A stretch of DNA of 64,000 nucleotides from Strigamia acuminata (taxonomy: Eukaryota > Arthropoda > Chilopoda > Geophilomorpha > Linotaeniidae), in contig OX442319.1 of NCBI GenBank assembly GCA_949358305.1, positions 14,198,001 to 14,262,000 of the forward strand, written 5' to 3'. Positions 13,450 to 24,464 of this stretch are shown here, piece after piece. Below the pieces are notes generated by a model. The model ran no database searches and was not told the DNA's origin. It worked only from the letters and a program-made list of their open reading frames with translations. Every line of letters begins with the position of its first letter. Positions within the stretch are counted from its first letter, which is position 1. Made by a program: the position numbers and the translations under genes.

Positions 13450-13939
13450 AGGGAACGGTTTCTAGCGTAGTTTTTGGTCCGAAAGCAATGTCTACAGGAC
13501 TTTTCCAATGTGATCTCCTGCAGCCCAGGTCGCTCCCTCCGACTTGGAAAACTGACTTGAAGAGATAGATGCGTGTGTGCGAGCACTACTTGTTCTCTTC
13601 ATATTTTTGTTTTTTTAATAGAAGCCATCTTGTTATATATATCTGCCATTTTATTTTCATGTTTACCCAGTTTTTGAGTGTTTTCCCCTTTTTTTTAAAT
13701 TTATATTTAAATTTAGGCTTGACGTTTTTAATTTAATTTTTATTTTTTCCAATCTTTCTAACTGATAGTTGTTGATGTGGTTTATTTATTGTTTTCTGTG
13801 GCAATTTGGTAGAAAATGTTGGATTCAGAAACCATTAAAACTCAGGGAATTACAACAACATTGACGGACATCACCAATTATTCGGGCAGCGCATCCCGGT
13901 CTTCCACAACAAGTTAGCGGACTCAAACTCAAACTAGAA

Positions 13940-13945
13940 AATAAA
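13940..13945 (+). terminator. Candidate polyadenylation signal for ARID3
   Basis: An AATAAA lies about 490 bp after the ARID3 stop codon. It is a good AATAAA in the right orientation; use is inferred from position only. Confidence 0.35.
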
Positions 13946-14534
13946 TATCACGGTCGATTCGTGCTACAAATCGTTAAAAATCTTGGCAGCTTTGATCATC
14001 CTTGTCTTCCAGACAGAATAGCTTGGCGGAATAAGATCTGAAATAAACTATTTTACTTTAATAGCTGCATTGGAAAAATCGCTTAAAACAATGCCGTTAA
14101 GTCTAAATGACTTTTCAAATTTTTGTTCTAACGAATACTTAAAAAATTGTGATGTAACGAACCAGTTTGTTTATAACGATTCGTTGTAACGAGGCCCGAC
14201 TGTATCAAATCTTTAAACTCCGTTTATATTTCTTAAATCGGAGTTTGTCGATTTGGCTTCGGTTGTTTTCGGTCTTTCGAGTGCAGCTTCAAGTTTTCAG
14301 AAATTGAATGTTATTTGTATTAAAAACAGGTTCTCCGTACATGTTACTTGACAATCGTGTCCACAAAAGCAAATAACCTTACCTTCCTTCTTCCTTTAAG
14401 TATGACAGTTCTTATCTCGAGCCATTCAAAGCATTGTTCACTACTTACGCTGTGATTGCTGAAAAGAAACCTGGCCACATGATTATGCTGTATCAATTTC
14501 CACAGTAACAGAGTAGCGCACTAAAAGTTTTGCT

Positions 14535-14800
14535 GTTTTTTTCTTATTGCAACATTTGCAATAAGAAATAGTATGGAAAAAAATACTTCTATCATCACTG
14601 CTAATGAGAGAAAGGTTAGCTAGCGGCCTTTTCAGTGATACACTGAAGCAAAAGCGGGCTAATTTTGGGCTACTTTTTCTTATTGCAACATTTGCAATGA
14701 GAAATAGTATGAAAATAGAAGCTACCTTGCATTGTAGCAGTAGCACTGCCATCATTGCTGACGAGAGAAAGGTTAGCGGCTTTTTCGGCGATGCCGGCCT
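14535..14800. repeat. Imperfect direct duplication, about 140-bp unit
   Basis: The block starting tttttcttattgcaacattt occurs at about 14537 and again at about 14677. Both copies continue through aagaaatagtatg and gagagaaaggttagc before diverging. Each copy also contains the short palindrome GCAACATTTGC. No coding signal. Confidence 0.55.
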
Positions 14801-16539
14801 GGAAAAGCCGCATACACTCTAGCTCTGGGTTTCTTGATCAGCTTTTGTTGCTTAATTTGATTTTGTTATTGGAAAATTGCTCGAGGAAAGTGTTTGCTTT
14901 TGATATGCATTCGTAAACATTGTGGAATTATTTTTTTAATTTTCATATGGATTCTCAGTTGACTGCAAATATGAACAAAAATTCGGATTATTCAGAAATG
15001 GTTTCACATTTTGTAATGATTTTGTGTTGGAATTAATTGTTGTGTAAAGAATTTGTTGATGAAAATATTATATTTTTAATTTGATACACATTTTATATTC
15101 GTAAGTGCTGAATTTCCTATTCTGTAGCATTGGAATATCTATTCTATCCCATTAAGCAGTTTCTCCTATTATCAAATTTTGACTTCAACTGATGTGCAAA
15201 ACATGAAGAGGTTTCTGAAAAGTCCCAGTGAATAAACAATTGCAACTGGAAGCATTGTAACATGGAACTAAGTGAGCAATTTCATTCAGCCATTCGAGTG
15301 TGTGCTACTCGTGTATTTTTTCATTTTTATTTTTTAAAATATTGTTCTAGCGTAATGTGAGTTTTTGCTAGTTTTGTAGTGCTGCTATTGTTGATGTTGG
15401 AGTGGTGCAAAATAATTCAACAATAATTGAAATTCAAATTGCAGGTATTGTTAATTGTATAAAGTATTGTTTTTAGAATGGCTCTGTGGTATTGTTCAAT
15501 AGTGAAAAACTGCTGTTTGTGGCTGTCGACAATTTTATTTTTTTGCATTGTTGACGAAGCAGTTTCTGAATGCCTGTTTTTGTTTTATGTTTTGACTAGT
15601 GGCTCCATCTAGTGGGAATGAGTGAAATCTCAAGTTGCATTATCTGACAGATATTTTTGTTTCTTTTTTTTTTGTATTTATATTTTTTAATCTTTCTAGG
15701 AAATTTTCTTTTTTTTTTATTACTTCATTGAATTCAAGATTTGTTATTATCATGAAATGATCGTTGCCTTGGAAACTGTTGTTCTTTGTCTCTTCTATTT
15801 AAAAATAAAGGCCAGTTTATTTCCGTCCTCAGAACTTCTTTTCCCGTTTTGTGCGCGTGCAATTTCTTATCTTACAATTACAAAACAAACATCATTATTT
15901 ATTAACACGTACGGCCATCTTGGATTTTTGTGTACGAAGCGACCAGTGCTCGACCAGTGGGAGGACAAGAATGCGCCACTCGTTGACTTAAGTTGGCATT
16001 AAAAGAAATATTTATGTATCGAATGTAAAAAGTATTTATTTTTCCGACGTTTCTGATTTGCGGAATAATAATTTGATAATTTGAAAAAATGTTATAGTAA
16101 TGTTAATTTTAATTTCGCCAATAGAGTTCGTCCTACGTCGGTCTTGGTTGAGTTAGAGGATAAGTGATGTCATTGATCACGTGGAACTCAAGCTTTGAAA
16201 AGGACGAACACGAAGCTTGGTCGTTGTTCGCTCCGCTTGCTTTTGCTTTTACTCCTCGTTCGGGTTTAAGTTGTATTCGTATATCACTTCTCGTGTCAAA
16301 TCGGACTGCAAGTGTTGTCACGTGTGGGTTAGCTATTGGTTTAGAACTGTAGGTGTGTCGGCTCGTCGTCGTTTTTGTTGGAAACAATTTGGCGCTGGTT
16401 TTTCTTTATTTTGGTATTTCAGTTGAATTTGTTTTGGCCCGAAACCCCGAATTGATTCTTTTCCGTGAGTTTTAAGGATATTTCAACGCGAGTTGGTTGA
16501 AACTTGTGATGACAAATTGAATTGTCGAAAGAGTTTTTG

Positions 16540-16640
16540 TATTGTAAGACTGCATTCCAGATTATGATTTGAGTGTAGCATTTACAAAAGAAAATTATTT
16601 TGTACTTGTAAGACTGCATTCCAGTGTACGAATGTAGCAT
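16540..16640. repeat. Short direct duplication (TGTAAGACTGCATTCCAG units)
   Basis: The sequence ttgtaagactgcattccag ... tgtagcatttacaaa appears twice, about 65 bp apart, with small differences. It is most simply a local duplication. Confidence 0.5.
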
Positions 16641-17272
16641 TTTACAAATGTAATATGATTGACACGTTCTAAACTGTGCATCATAAATGAGATGCATGGA
16701 GCACTTAGATCAAGGCCCATGAATATTCAGAAAAGACATCACAATATTTTCAAGCGAAATAAATAAATAAATAAATTTATTTCGAGCTGAAAGTGGATGA
16801 TTTTCATCCGTATCAATACATTTTCTGATGAAATGGTGCATTGTCATGGCTTGTTTTTGGTTAGGCACGTTTTTTCGCACTATTTTCGTCTTTTTTTTAT
16901 AAAAGCTTACAATCGAGAGTGAAACGTGAAACCTATTGGTGGTCGTTGGGTGATTCTGGAGTTATTTCATCAGGTTTTACTTCATGCTGTTGGTAATGAT
17001 TTTTGATAATGATAATTGCAAATACGTACGGGTGTTTTGTTTCAATCACTTTCTTTCGGTGTAAAAAACATTGAAATCTGTGATATAAAAACTTAGGATT
17101 TGCACTAATAATAATACTAATATTAATATTTAACCTTTTTACTGATTGTTGCTGTCTGGTGTAAAGAAATTGCAACACATACAAATATTGTCTACAGTTG
17201 CTAAGCAACTCATTACTGGGCTTATATACTGGCAGATTTCTACTTCGTACGACAAATCATCGGGCAGACACA

Positions 17273-18107
17273 ATGTGTTGTATGAAGAAATTCTGTTGGT
17301 ATTACTCACTCGAAACTGGCACAAATATGGCGGCCATCTTGACAGCAGTAATTTTGTTTATTTTAATTAATTTTTATTCATTTCCAATGGAGAGTGTGAT
17401 TGAATTTAATTTTTCAAGTTCCAAGGTGCTTTCTGCGTTGTTTTAGCGATGTATATCAGTTGTTTGGACCAAAGACAAAAGGATTGGAAGAAGAATCACT
17501 TGCAAAATGAATATTTAATACCTCAAACTGAAACTGACAAAATGTTAAGTGGTAATATTGAATACTTGTGAATATGATAGAAATGTTTAATTTAAAAATT
17601 ATTTTCAGTTCTGTGGAATTATTTTGTGTATGTTTGGGGCTCATTGGTTATTTTTCCCATAATGGTGGCAAACATTGTATGTTTGATGAGTCTCAGTGTG
17701 GGAATAATGAGGGTAAATCTGTTGTAAAATGATTTTCTTTTTAATTTTAATGAGTTTTTAATAGAATAACAACATTGGGATTATCTTGTGGCTCCTGATT
17801 GAAAGTCTGTTAATTGTGTTGTTCATCACAACTGCAGTTGTTGCTATTATATTTGAGGTATAATCAAGTTGAGATAAACAAATCAACCAAATCAACATTA
17901 TTTTGTGTGTTTTTTTTTTCAGTTATATTCTATTGCTGTTTTGTGTTTCTACATCCTTTTGATGGTATTTTACTCTATTCCTTTAATTAAATCTAAATGA
18001 TTGAATTTCTTGAATTTCTTTAAATTTTTTAGCTTTACATGTGGTTTGTTGTTTTGTCGTATTTTAATCAAATAACCTCTAAAAGTTACACGAGTGTAAT
18101 TGATTGA
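17273..18107 (+). CDS. Small four-pass membrane protein, LAPTM/DUF4728-like
   Basis: Six tiny exons join in phase: 17273-17347, 17419-17551, 17609-17712, 17765-17857, 17923-17964 and 18033-18107 (TGA). They give 173 residues. Introns are only about 50-75 bp, with clear donors (GTAATT, GTAATA, GTAAAT, GTATAA, GTATTT) and T-rich acceptors. The N-terminus MCCMKKFCWYYSLETGT has the Cys-rich start followed by the R/E-TGT turn typical of LAPTM and DUF4728 proteins. Four hydrophobic segments follow at about residues 19-38, 71-101, 106-132 and 136-160. A polar loop between segments 1 and 2 (about 40-68) would face the lumen or outside. The ending LYMWFVVLSYFNQ resembles the last helix of this family. 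Such proteins sit in endosomal/lysosomal or plasma membranes; no substrate can be assigned. The assignment rests on my reading of splice sites, since no single frame covers it. Confidence 0.72.
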
Positions 18108-18191
18108 ATTTTATGTTTAAAAAAATTTAAATAACGTGTTTACATGTTTATAAATGTTAAATATATAAATATTATAATGTTGTTCAATACA

Positions 18192-18197
18192 ATAAAA
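18192..18197 (+). terminator. Candidate polyadenylation signal for the four-pass membrane gene
   Basis: AATAAA lies 85 bp after the stop codon of the six-exon gene, in the correct orientation. This is a typical distance for a short 3' UTR. Confidence 0.5.
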
Positions 18198-19087
18198 TAT
18201 TTGGGGCTATTTTGACCGAGATTCCACTTAATTCTTTCGTCATTTTCATTTGACACCCCAAACGAGACCAAAAAATCAAATAATTATTTATGTACCAAAT
18301 AAATCACGTTTTTGTCACTACGCTCTGACTGCTCAACAAATCGCATTCCACGTCTCCCATTTTGTCCATCACTCGCCTATAGTCCTCCGTAGACTGTATA
18401 ACGTAGCACGACGTGCACGCTAATTCACCTCCACATGACCCTGAAAATGTGATTTACACGTTTTACATTTTATTTATTTATTTATTTAATTGTTTCTAGC
18501 GAATCCCTCTATTTTCAACACTTTCATCCAATAAGTCGTATAGAGATCGATGCGGACCAAATTGGCGATGGTCAGATTGGCGATTTCTTAAATCGCTCCC
18601 AAATTGACCAGGCTGAAGTTGGCACCAAACAGATAGAACAAATCCCAAATTTTTTTTTTACCACGGATTTCAATGGTTTTTACACGAAAAGATAGAGGAC
18701 TTTCTCCTAAACAAATCGTGAACAGCACAATTCTCAACTCCTCTTAGTTTTCGAGCAGCAACCATTTGAATATGGCACAAAAAAGACTACTACTAGTACT
18801 AAATTTCCAAATCTGGTGCCACAACTTCAAACCCCAATATCTCAACAACCTGACCATGGATTTTTTTATTAAAAAAACCAAACAATACAAGTATAGAGGA
18901 CCTCCTCCTCTACAAACCCTAAAAGGCAGAACATTCTACCCCTCTTGGTTTTCGAGCGGCGACCGTTTGAATTTGGCGCAAATGAAATTACAAAACCCAA
19001 ATATTCCAAGTTTTAAGCATTTTTGATTTCAGCGTTGTTGAATTTCAAAGTTTTTGATTTCCGTGCATGCTACACGAAGGATCTCCA

Positions 19088-19146
19088 GCAGGCTCCCCGG
19101 CAGGCTCCCCGGCAGGCTCCCCGGCAGGCTCCCCGGCAGGCTCCCC
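19088..19146. repeat. 12-bp minisatellite CAGGCTCCCCGG, about five copies
   Basis: The unit CAGGCTCCCCGG repeats almost perfectly about five times at the centre of the foldback structure. On the + strand it reads as repeated Gln-Ala-Pro-Arg, but no gene context supports translation. Confidence 0.8.
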
Positions 19147-19247
19147 AATGTTTAAGTGTCCGCGGCTCGAAAACTAAGAGGGGTAGAGTGTCGTGCGTTT
19201 TAGGGTTTGTAGAGGAGAAGGTCCTCTATATCGTTTGGTTTTTTAAA

Positions 19248-19510
19248 TACCGTATTTTACCAAATAAGAGCCGCGGCTTTTATTGAAAACTGCCACTTGG
19301 AGCTGCGGCTTTAATTCGGGGGCGGCTCCAATTCGGCGGCGGCTCTTATTTTAAATAGTGGCCAATATCCTACTATTACGTTCATTGAACGTATATAGCC
19401 GCGGCTACTATTCGAGGGCGGCTCTTATATCAAGTCGCCTATCTCGGCCGCGGCTACTATTCGAGGGCGGCTACAATTCGAGGGCGACTCTTATTCGATA
19501 AAATACGGTA
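19248..19510. mobile_element. MITE with TACCGTATTTTA termini, nested in foldback element
   Basis: The left end TACCGTATTTTACCAAATAA and the right end (reverse complement TACCGTATTTTATCGAATAA) form inverted repeats of about 28 bp. The interior is built from GC-rich modules such as GCCGCGGCTACTATTCGAGG repeated several times. It interrupts the right arm of the foldback element between gtttggttttttaaa and aataaatccg, which are contiguous in the left arm, so it inserted later. Partial relatives occur at about 31490-31550 and 45175-45245. Confidence 0.7.
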
Positions 19511-19765
19511 AATAAATCCGTGATCAGGTTGTTGAGATATTGGGGTTTGAAGTTGTGGCACCAGATTTGGAAATTTAGTACAAGTATTTTTTGTGCCAAC
19601 AGGAGTAGAGACTTGAGCTGTTCACGGTTGGTTTAGGAGAAAGTCCTCTATCTTGTCGTGTAAAAACCATTGAAATCCGTGCTAAAAAAAATTGGGATTT
19701 GTTCTATATGTAGTTTGGGCGAATGTGAATGTTGTGCCAACTTCAGCCTGGTCTCAAATTGGCGA

Positions 19766-20751
19766 TTACTGGATCAGACAGAATGATGATGCCTTATTTA
19801 TTATAAAGTTTCAGGTTTCTTCCAGCAGATGGAACCACGAGCATTGACAACAGGTTCAGCCCAGGAGGAACAACCCTCACCATGGGGCCCCCGCTGTGTC
19901 CTTTTGCAATCAGGGGGTAAGTGATTTACCTGCGTTGTTTCTTGCATTTGTCCGTGAGCTGGGGGGTCAGCGTGAAGGGAAAAGCTCCTTTAGGGACATG
20001 CTTCCAGTTAAGGGCCCTGCCGCCAGGAGATTCACTTGGTGGTGCATGTTGCGGACATAGTCCAGTGACGGTGGGTGCATTCCCTTGGTTCGATCCTGTT
20101 TCTGGGGAGTCAAGCTTAGTCAGGGTAACTCTTCGGGATGTGCTTCCAGTTGAGGGTCCTGCCTTGGTCGTGCATGTTTTACGGTCTGCGGGCATGACGT
20201 CCAAAGACTGTGGGTGCATTCCCTTCCCTTGGTTCGTTCACATTTCGGGGAGCTGCCAGATTTGTTTGCGCGTCTGTTTGCCCAGCGGGCGAGGGAAGTT
20301 TGGGATTGGACCCTGGTCATTAGTCGACACTCACTGGAAGGGAGCAGCGAGGACATCGTGGGTCGACGGATTTATTTGCGTAATTTGGTGTTTTTATATT
20401 GATAACGTGTTTTGGTTTTCTTTTCTTTTCCTAATTTTTTAGTGTGCTAAAACTTTGAGGTGGATTTGTTTTGAATGGTAAGTCGAGGTTGAATTTTAAA
20501 TGTTTGACAAAGATTTGTGGCAAATTGAGGGTGGCACTTTGTTTGTTTGTGCTGTTTTTATTGGAAAATTTGGATTTTTAAAACAAGCATTATTAGGTTT
20601 ATGGGCAAATTTGAATTGGGCACACTTATGGGCTGATATAAAAAGCGCAACACACATTCTCTCATTATTTGCGGCGGTCGTCGTGTAGAAATTAAAGGAG
20701 GAGAATTTGGCTGCCGTGCAGTGAAACCATCGTTTAGGAGAAATATTTTAG
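19766..20751. other. GC-richer intergenic block with internal duplication and an exon-like segment
   Basis: A segment at 19815-19918 has an acceptor-like start (aaagtttcag), one open frame (ADGTTSIDNRFSPGGTT...) and a GTAAGT donor on the + strand. No partner exon was found, so it is only exon-like. From about 20000 to 20250 there are two diverged copies of a unit of roughly 160 bp containing ATGCTTCCAGTT(A/G)AGGG and GGGTGCATTCCC. No gene is called. Confidence 0.3.
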
Positions 20752-21213
20752 TATACTCAGACTCACCGTAAGAGACACACCACTAACACCAGTTCCTATT
20801 GGCCGCCTATTCACTGGTGTAGGGCTACATAAAAGTAGGCCAAAATACAAAAGCTTGAGTTACAGGAAGCCATTTTGTGTCCAGACATAACAATCAATAA
20901 CACATTTGAAAACAACCAGCTGGAGAAAGCAACCGATAAATTTAACGAACTAAACAATCATAAATTTTGAAGTTAAAACATAAAACATTGCTTCCAGACT
21001 TTTTAAAATATTTTATTAGTACATATTAATCAATTTACATCATTTCAAACACCGAAAATAATCAAAGTAATTACAATCACAACAAACCTACTTTTCCTGG
21101 TGGAATAATACAGGCAACAGTAAGGAGTAAATAGGCTCGGCCACAGTTTCCTGTGGGCTCGGCCAATAGGAACTGGTGTTAGTGGTGTGTCTCTTATGGT
21201 GAGTCTGAGTATA
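20752..21213. mobile_element. MITE with about 52-bp terminal inverted repeats
   Basis: The left end (tatactcagactcaccgtaa, then gagacacaccactaacacca, then gttcctattggcc) is repeated inverted at the right end with one mismatch. The length is 462 bp. The interior is AT-rich without an ORF. TA dinucleotides at both tips fit a TA target site, as in the Tc1/mariner group, but this is inferred. Confidence 0.75.
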
Positions 21214-21837
21214 TTATATAAGCTTATTATTCTGTGCGATATTAAAAAGATTGGAATTGGGTTTTAATAAAGTATATTTATTGGAATATTTGTTTAGTGT
21301 TCCTAATTAATGCTGTGTTTGGCTGGCCGTTCCATTTTAGGAGCGGCCAAAAAGGCACAACCCACAGTAATAATAATTTCACTAAATCCAAAAGCTGGCT
21401 GTTTATTTCCCGTTGTTGCCAACGCAACGAGCGACAACAAGAAGTGTACATTCATTATTGTTCGAACAACATAATTAGCTTGATTATTGCGAAACTCAAC
21501 AATTTGTTTTAATTACATTTCATATTTTGATGATGGAAATATTGATACTTTAGTCGAATATAATATCGCCCACGTTAGATGTTGTCACGATATGGGCGGT
21601 ATTCATTATCATTACGGTATTGTTTCAGTCGGTCGTGTCTAGATGGCGACACCGACCAGAGGCAGTTTGTGATTAGAAACGGTGACGCCATCTATGTTTC
21701 TAAGTAGTAATGAATCGGGAGTTAAAATCCCTATTGATGGTGATTATGCTTTGGGACTGGTATAGTGTCTTATTTCATCTTGATTCGTATGCTTTTGTTC
21801 CTTATTTTGGAATATCGGTTATTGTAGTATTCTCGCG

Positions 21838-22245
21838 CGATTTTGCACACATTTTACCACGATTTGGCACCCACTTTACCACGTTTTTGCACACATTATA
21901 CCACTTTTTTGCATACATTTTACCAGGTTTTTGCACACATTTTACCCGGTTTTTGCACACATTTTACCGTTATTGCACACATTTTACCACGTTTTTGCAC
22001 AAATTTTGCCACTTTTTGCACAAATTTTACCACGTTTTTTGCACAGATTTTACCACGTTTTTTGCACAGATTTTACCACGTTTTTTGCACACATTTTACC
22101 GTTATTGCACACATTTTACCACGTTTTTGCACAAATTTTGCCACTTTTTGCACAAATTTTATCACGTTTTTTGCACAGATTTTACCACGTTTTTTGCACA
22201 CATTTTCTGATAGATTTTTGCACACATTTTCTGATAGTTTCTTGC
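21838..22245. repeat. Minisatellite, about 21-bp unit (TTTTGCACACATTTTACCACG)
   Basis: About 19 variable copies of a unit reading ttttgcacacattttaccacg run head to tail, with higher-order duplication of blocks containing the variant cgttattgcac. Long open frames on the + strand across it are by-products of the unit length being divisible by three. Confidence 0.85.
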
Positions 22246-22445
22246 ACTTTCAGAGTTTGTAACCCCTAGATCGCGCCAACTTTGAATTTTTGGACGATTT
22301 TAGCAAAAACCCAAAGGCCGAAAAGTGGGTTTTTGAATACGTTTTCACTTCAGTGCACAAACTGGAGCCACTGAAATCGGTTAATAAAACACGAGCGAAA
22401 ATGAAAGATTTCAATTTTTTAACTCTTAAAACTCTTTATTTCAGA

Positions 22446-22557
22446 CGATAACAAAATGCATGGAGCTGGAGACGTGCGGTTCGCCGTGTCAGAATACTGC
22501 AGGAAGCTTACACTGCCAATGGATAAACACAACAATTGTTGTTAATTTAATATCCTA
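22446..22557 (+). other. Exon-like block with an EGF-type cysteine pattern (orphan)
   Basis: After an acceptor-like run (actctttatttcag) the + strand frame reads TITKCMELETCGSPCQNTAG followed by SLHC, then a stop after about 37 codons. The order C-x5-C-x3-C-x-NTxGS-x2-C recalls the first half of a calcium-binding EGF domain. No neighbouring exon or gene was found, so this may be a remnant or coincidence. Confidence 0.25.
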
Positions 22558-23481
22558 ACAAGTGTGGGGAATTTGTATCAGCAGGAATTACCAAATTGTT
22601 AGTTTTAGTGCTACAAAGACTTGTTTTTTGCTTAAATAAATGTATGAAACACTAATTGAAACGAACGTACTGTGAAAAATCGTGAATAGCATTGCCAGTG
22701 TTTTCGATTTTTAGTTTAATCAATTGTAATTTGAAATAGCCATATTGGAATACAGCTTTCCGTAATAATAAATAAATAGGTGATGATATTAATCATCACT
22801 TATTTGACAGAAGAGAACACAACTCACAAGGTACTGAATTTTTCTTGTATTTCTTTGTAGTGTTTTTAATATCTTTTCGTTACTATTTTGTCCCGTATTC
22901 TTTTTTGTGATGTCTGTTCTTTATTCATTTACTTTCTTTTTATCATTATCCTTTCTCTCCTCGTATTTATTCTCTATTCTTTCCTGTGTGCATCCATTTA
23001 TGGTTTTTTTTATCTGTTATGATTTATTCTTTTCTATCTCGTTACGTTCTCTCGTTTGTATAAACTTTTATGACTCATCTTATGTTTTTATTCTAGTTTT
23101 AGCCATTGTATTTTTACTTCCATTCCATTTTATTCTTTCTCTTGTTTTTCTACTCTCACTTGTTGTTTTTGTGCTCTCACTCGTTTATCTTCTTTCACTC
23201 GTTGTTTTTCTTTTTTCACTCGTTGTTTTTCTCCTCTTATTCGTTGTTTCTTCTCTCACTCGATTTTCTTCTCACTCGTTTTTCTTCGTTCACTCGTTTA
23301 TCTTTTCTCATTCGTTGTTTATCTGCTCTCACTCATTTTTATTCTTTCACCCGTTTTTCTTTTCTTCTCACTCGTTTTTCTTCTCTGATTCGTTGTTTTT
23401 CGTCTTGTTTTTAATTTCTTTCTGTTTTTATTTTGTTATTTATTCCTAGTAATAACGCTAACTGGTGGCGATAACACCAAC
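22558..23481. other. Intergenic sequence with pyrimidine-rich CTCACTCGTT repeats
   Basis: From about 23140 to 23430 the + strand is dominated by irregular repeats of ttctcactcgttgtttttctt. The open frames here are long runs of Phe, Ser and Leu and are not taken as genes. Nothing else is seen. Confidence 0.6.
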
Positions 23482-23809
23482 TAAAATAACAAATTTAATT
23501 TTTATTAGTTCATGTCATCGCCACAAGATGGCGCTGTTAAAATTAACGCTACCTGGTGGTGAAAACACGAACTAAAATAACGAATTGAAATTCTTTCAGT
23601 TCGCAACACCGCCACCAGATGGCGTAACAAAATATCTATTAGATCCACTCACTTTTTTTTAGCAGCGCCGTCTGGTGGCGGTGTCACAAACTGAAAGAAT
23701 TTCAATTCGTTATTTTAGTTCGTGTTTTTACCACCAGGCGGCGTTATTTTTAACAGCGCCATCTTGCGGCGATGACATGAACTAATAAAAATTAAATTCG
23801 TTATTTGAT
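23482..23809. mobile_element. 328-bp near-perfect palindrome (foldback MITE)
   Basis: The left arm (ctaaaataacaaatttaatt ... ccgccaccagatggcg) is followed by a short loop and its reverse complement, ending atttaattcgttattt-like. Each arm is about 150 bp and contains further short inverted copies of CGCCACCAGATGGCG. Single strands would fold into one long hairpin. No ORF. Confidence 0.7.
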
Positions 23810-24283
23810 ATGATACCGCCACCATCACTTTTTAAAAATATAATATACGCGTCACAACAGTTTTCCCGAAATCTGGATTATTTTGTGTCGCACGTGTGCG
23901 AGATGTCTAGTTATTAATCAAAATAGAATTTCTCAATTCTTAGTAATTTTTGTTACTTTTATTAATTAATTAATTAATATAAAATGCATAAACTTAAAAA
24001 AAAAACAAAATAAAACTAGTATTAAAACTAGTAAATACGTCCAATATTATCCATCGTAAAATATACTTCGAAAGTTTACAAGAAAATAGCAATCAATCAG
24101 CGGCTGAAATGATACAATACAAGTAGGCATGAAATATGAAAACAAATGATACATTTCTTTAAGCATCTAAATGAAATAATTCTTTTTGTATGAAAATGAT
24201 CAAACCTATTTACATTGTGACCTAATAACAACAACAAATAAAAACAATAAAAATGCCATTTTTTCTCAAGATAATTTGGTCCG

Positions 24284-24289
24284 TTTATT
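24284..24289 (-). terminator. Candidate polyadenylation signal for afadin
   Basis: TTTATT on the + strand is AATAAA on the afadin strand, about 175 bp after the afadin stop codon. Confidence 0.4.
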
Positions 24290-24464
24290 TGCTTTCTATT
24301 CGCTTTTAGGCACTTGGTAGAGGAGAGGGGAAATGCATTAAAAGGGGAGTATTATTAAGTAAAAGTATGCGGCTGAAAAAGAATGAATAAACGTATAATT
24401 TATATAAAAAATATTACATTGGTGTATAGACCCTTCTTTTCTTTTCCTTTCTTCTTCTTCATTT

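Larger units (their letters stand above)
13450..17272. other. Intergenic region between ARID3 and the small membrane-protein gene
   Basis: AT-rich sequence with no recognised gene. A degenerate direct duplication of about 140 bp is seen at 14535-14800 and another of about 75 bp at 16540-16640. The first part includes the ARID3 3' UTR. Confidence 0.6.
18590..19765. mobile_element. Foldback element with long inverted arms
   Basis: Sequence at about 18590-18860 (…gaccaggctgaagttgg…, …ggatttcaatggtttttaca…, …caaatctggtgccacaactt…) recurs in reverse complement at about 19510-19765 with modest divergence. A second, related unit at 18860-19060 (…cctcttggttttcgagcggc…) recurs inverted at about 19150-19250. 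The structure is a nested palindrome of roughly 1.2 kb. A GC-rich 12-bp minisatellite lies near its centre and a separate MITE interrupts the right arm. No transposase was seen. Confidence 0.65.

Noticed and set aside
20085-20105. GGTTCGATCC resembling a tRNA B box
   Set aside because: No acceptor stem, A box or cloverleaf fits around it.
19921-20442. 173-codon + strand ORF in GC-rich intergenic DNA
   Set aside because: Its two halves are a diverged duplication of one DNA unit with no protein-level conservation, and both strands are open.
21710-22262. Three overlapping + strand ORFs with HTFYHVFAQILP-type repeats
   Set aside because: They are translations of a 21-bp minisatellite in all frames. 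No start context, no splice sites.
22907-23449. 180-codon Phe/Ser/Leu ORF that looks like a membrane protein
   Set aside because: It reads through pyrimidine-rich CTCACTCGTT repeats. Hydrophobicity follows from T-rich codons, and a second frame is equally open.
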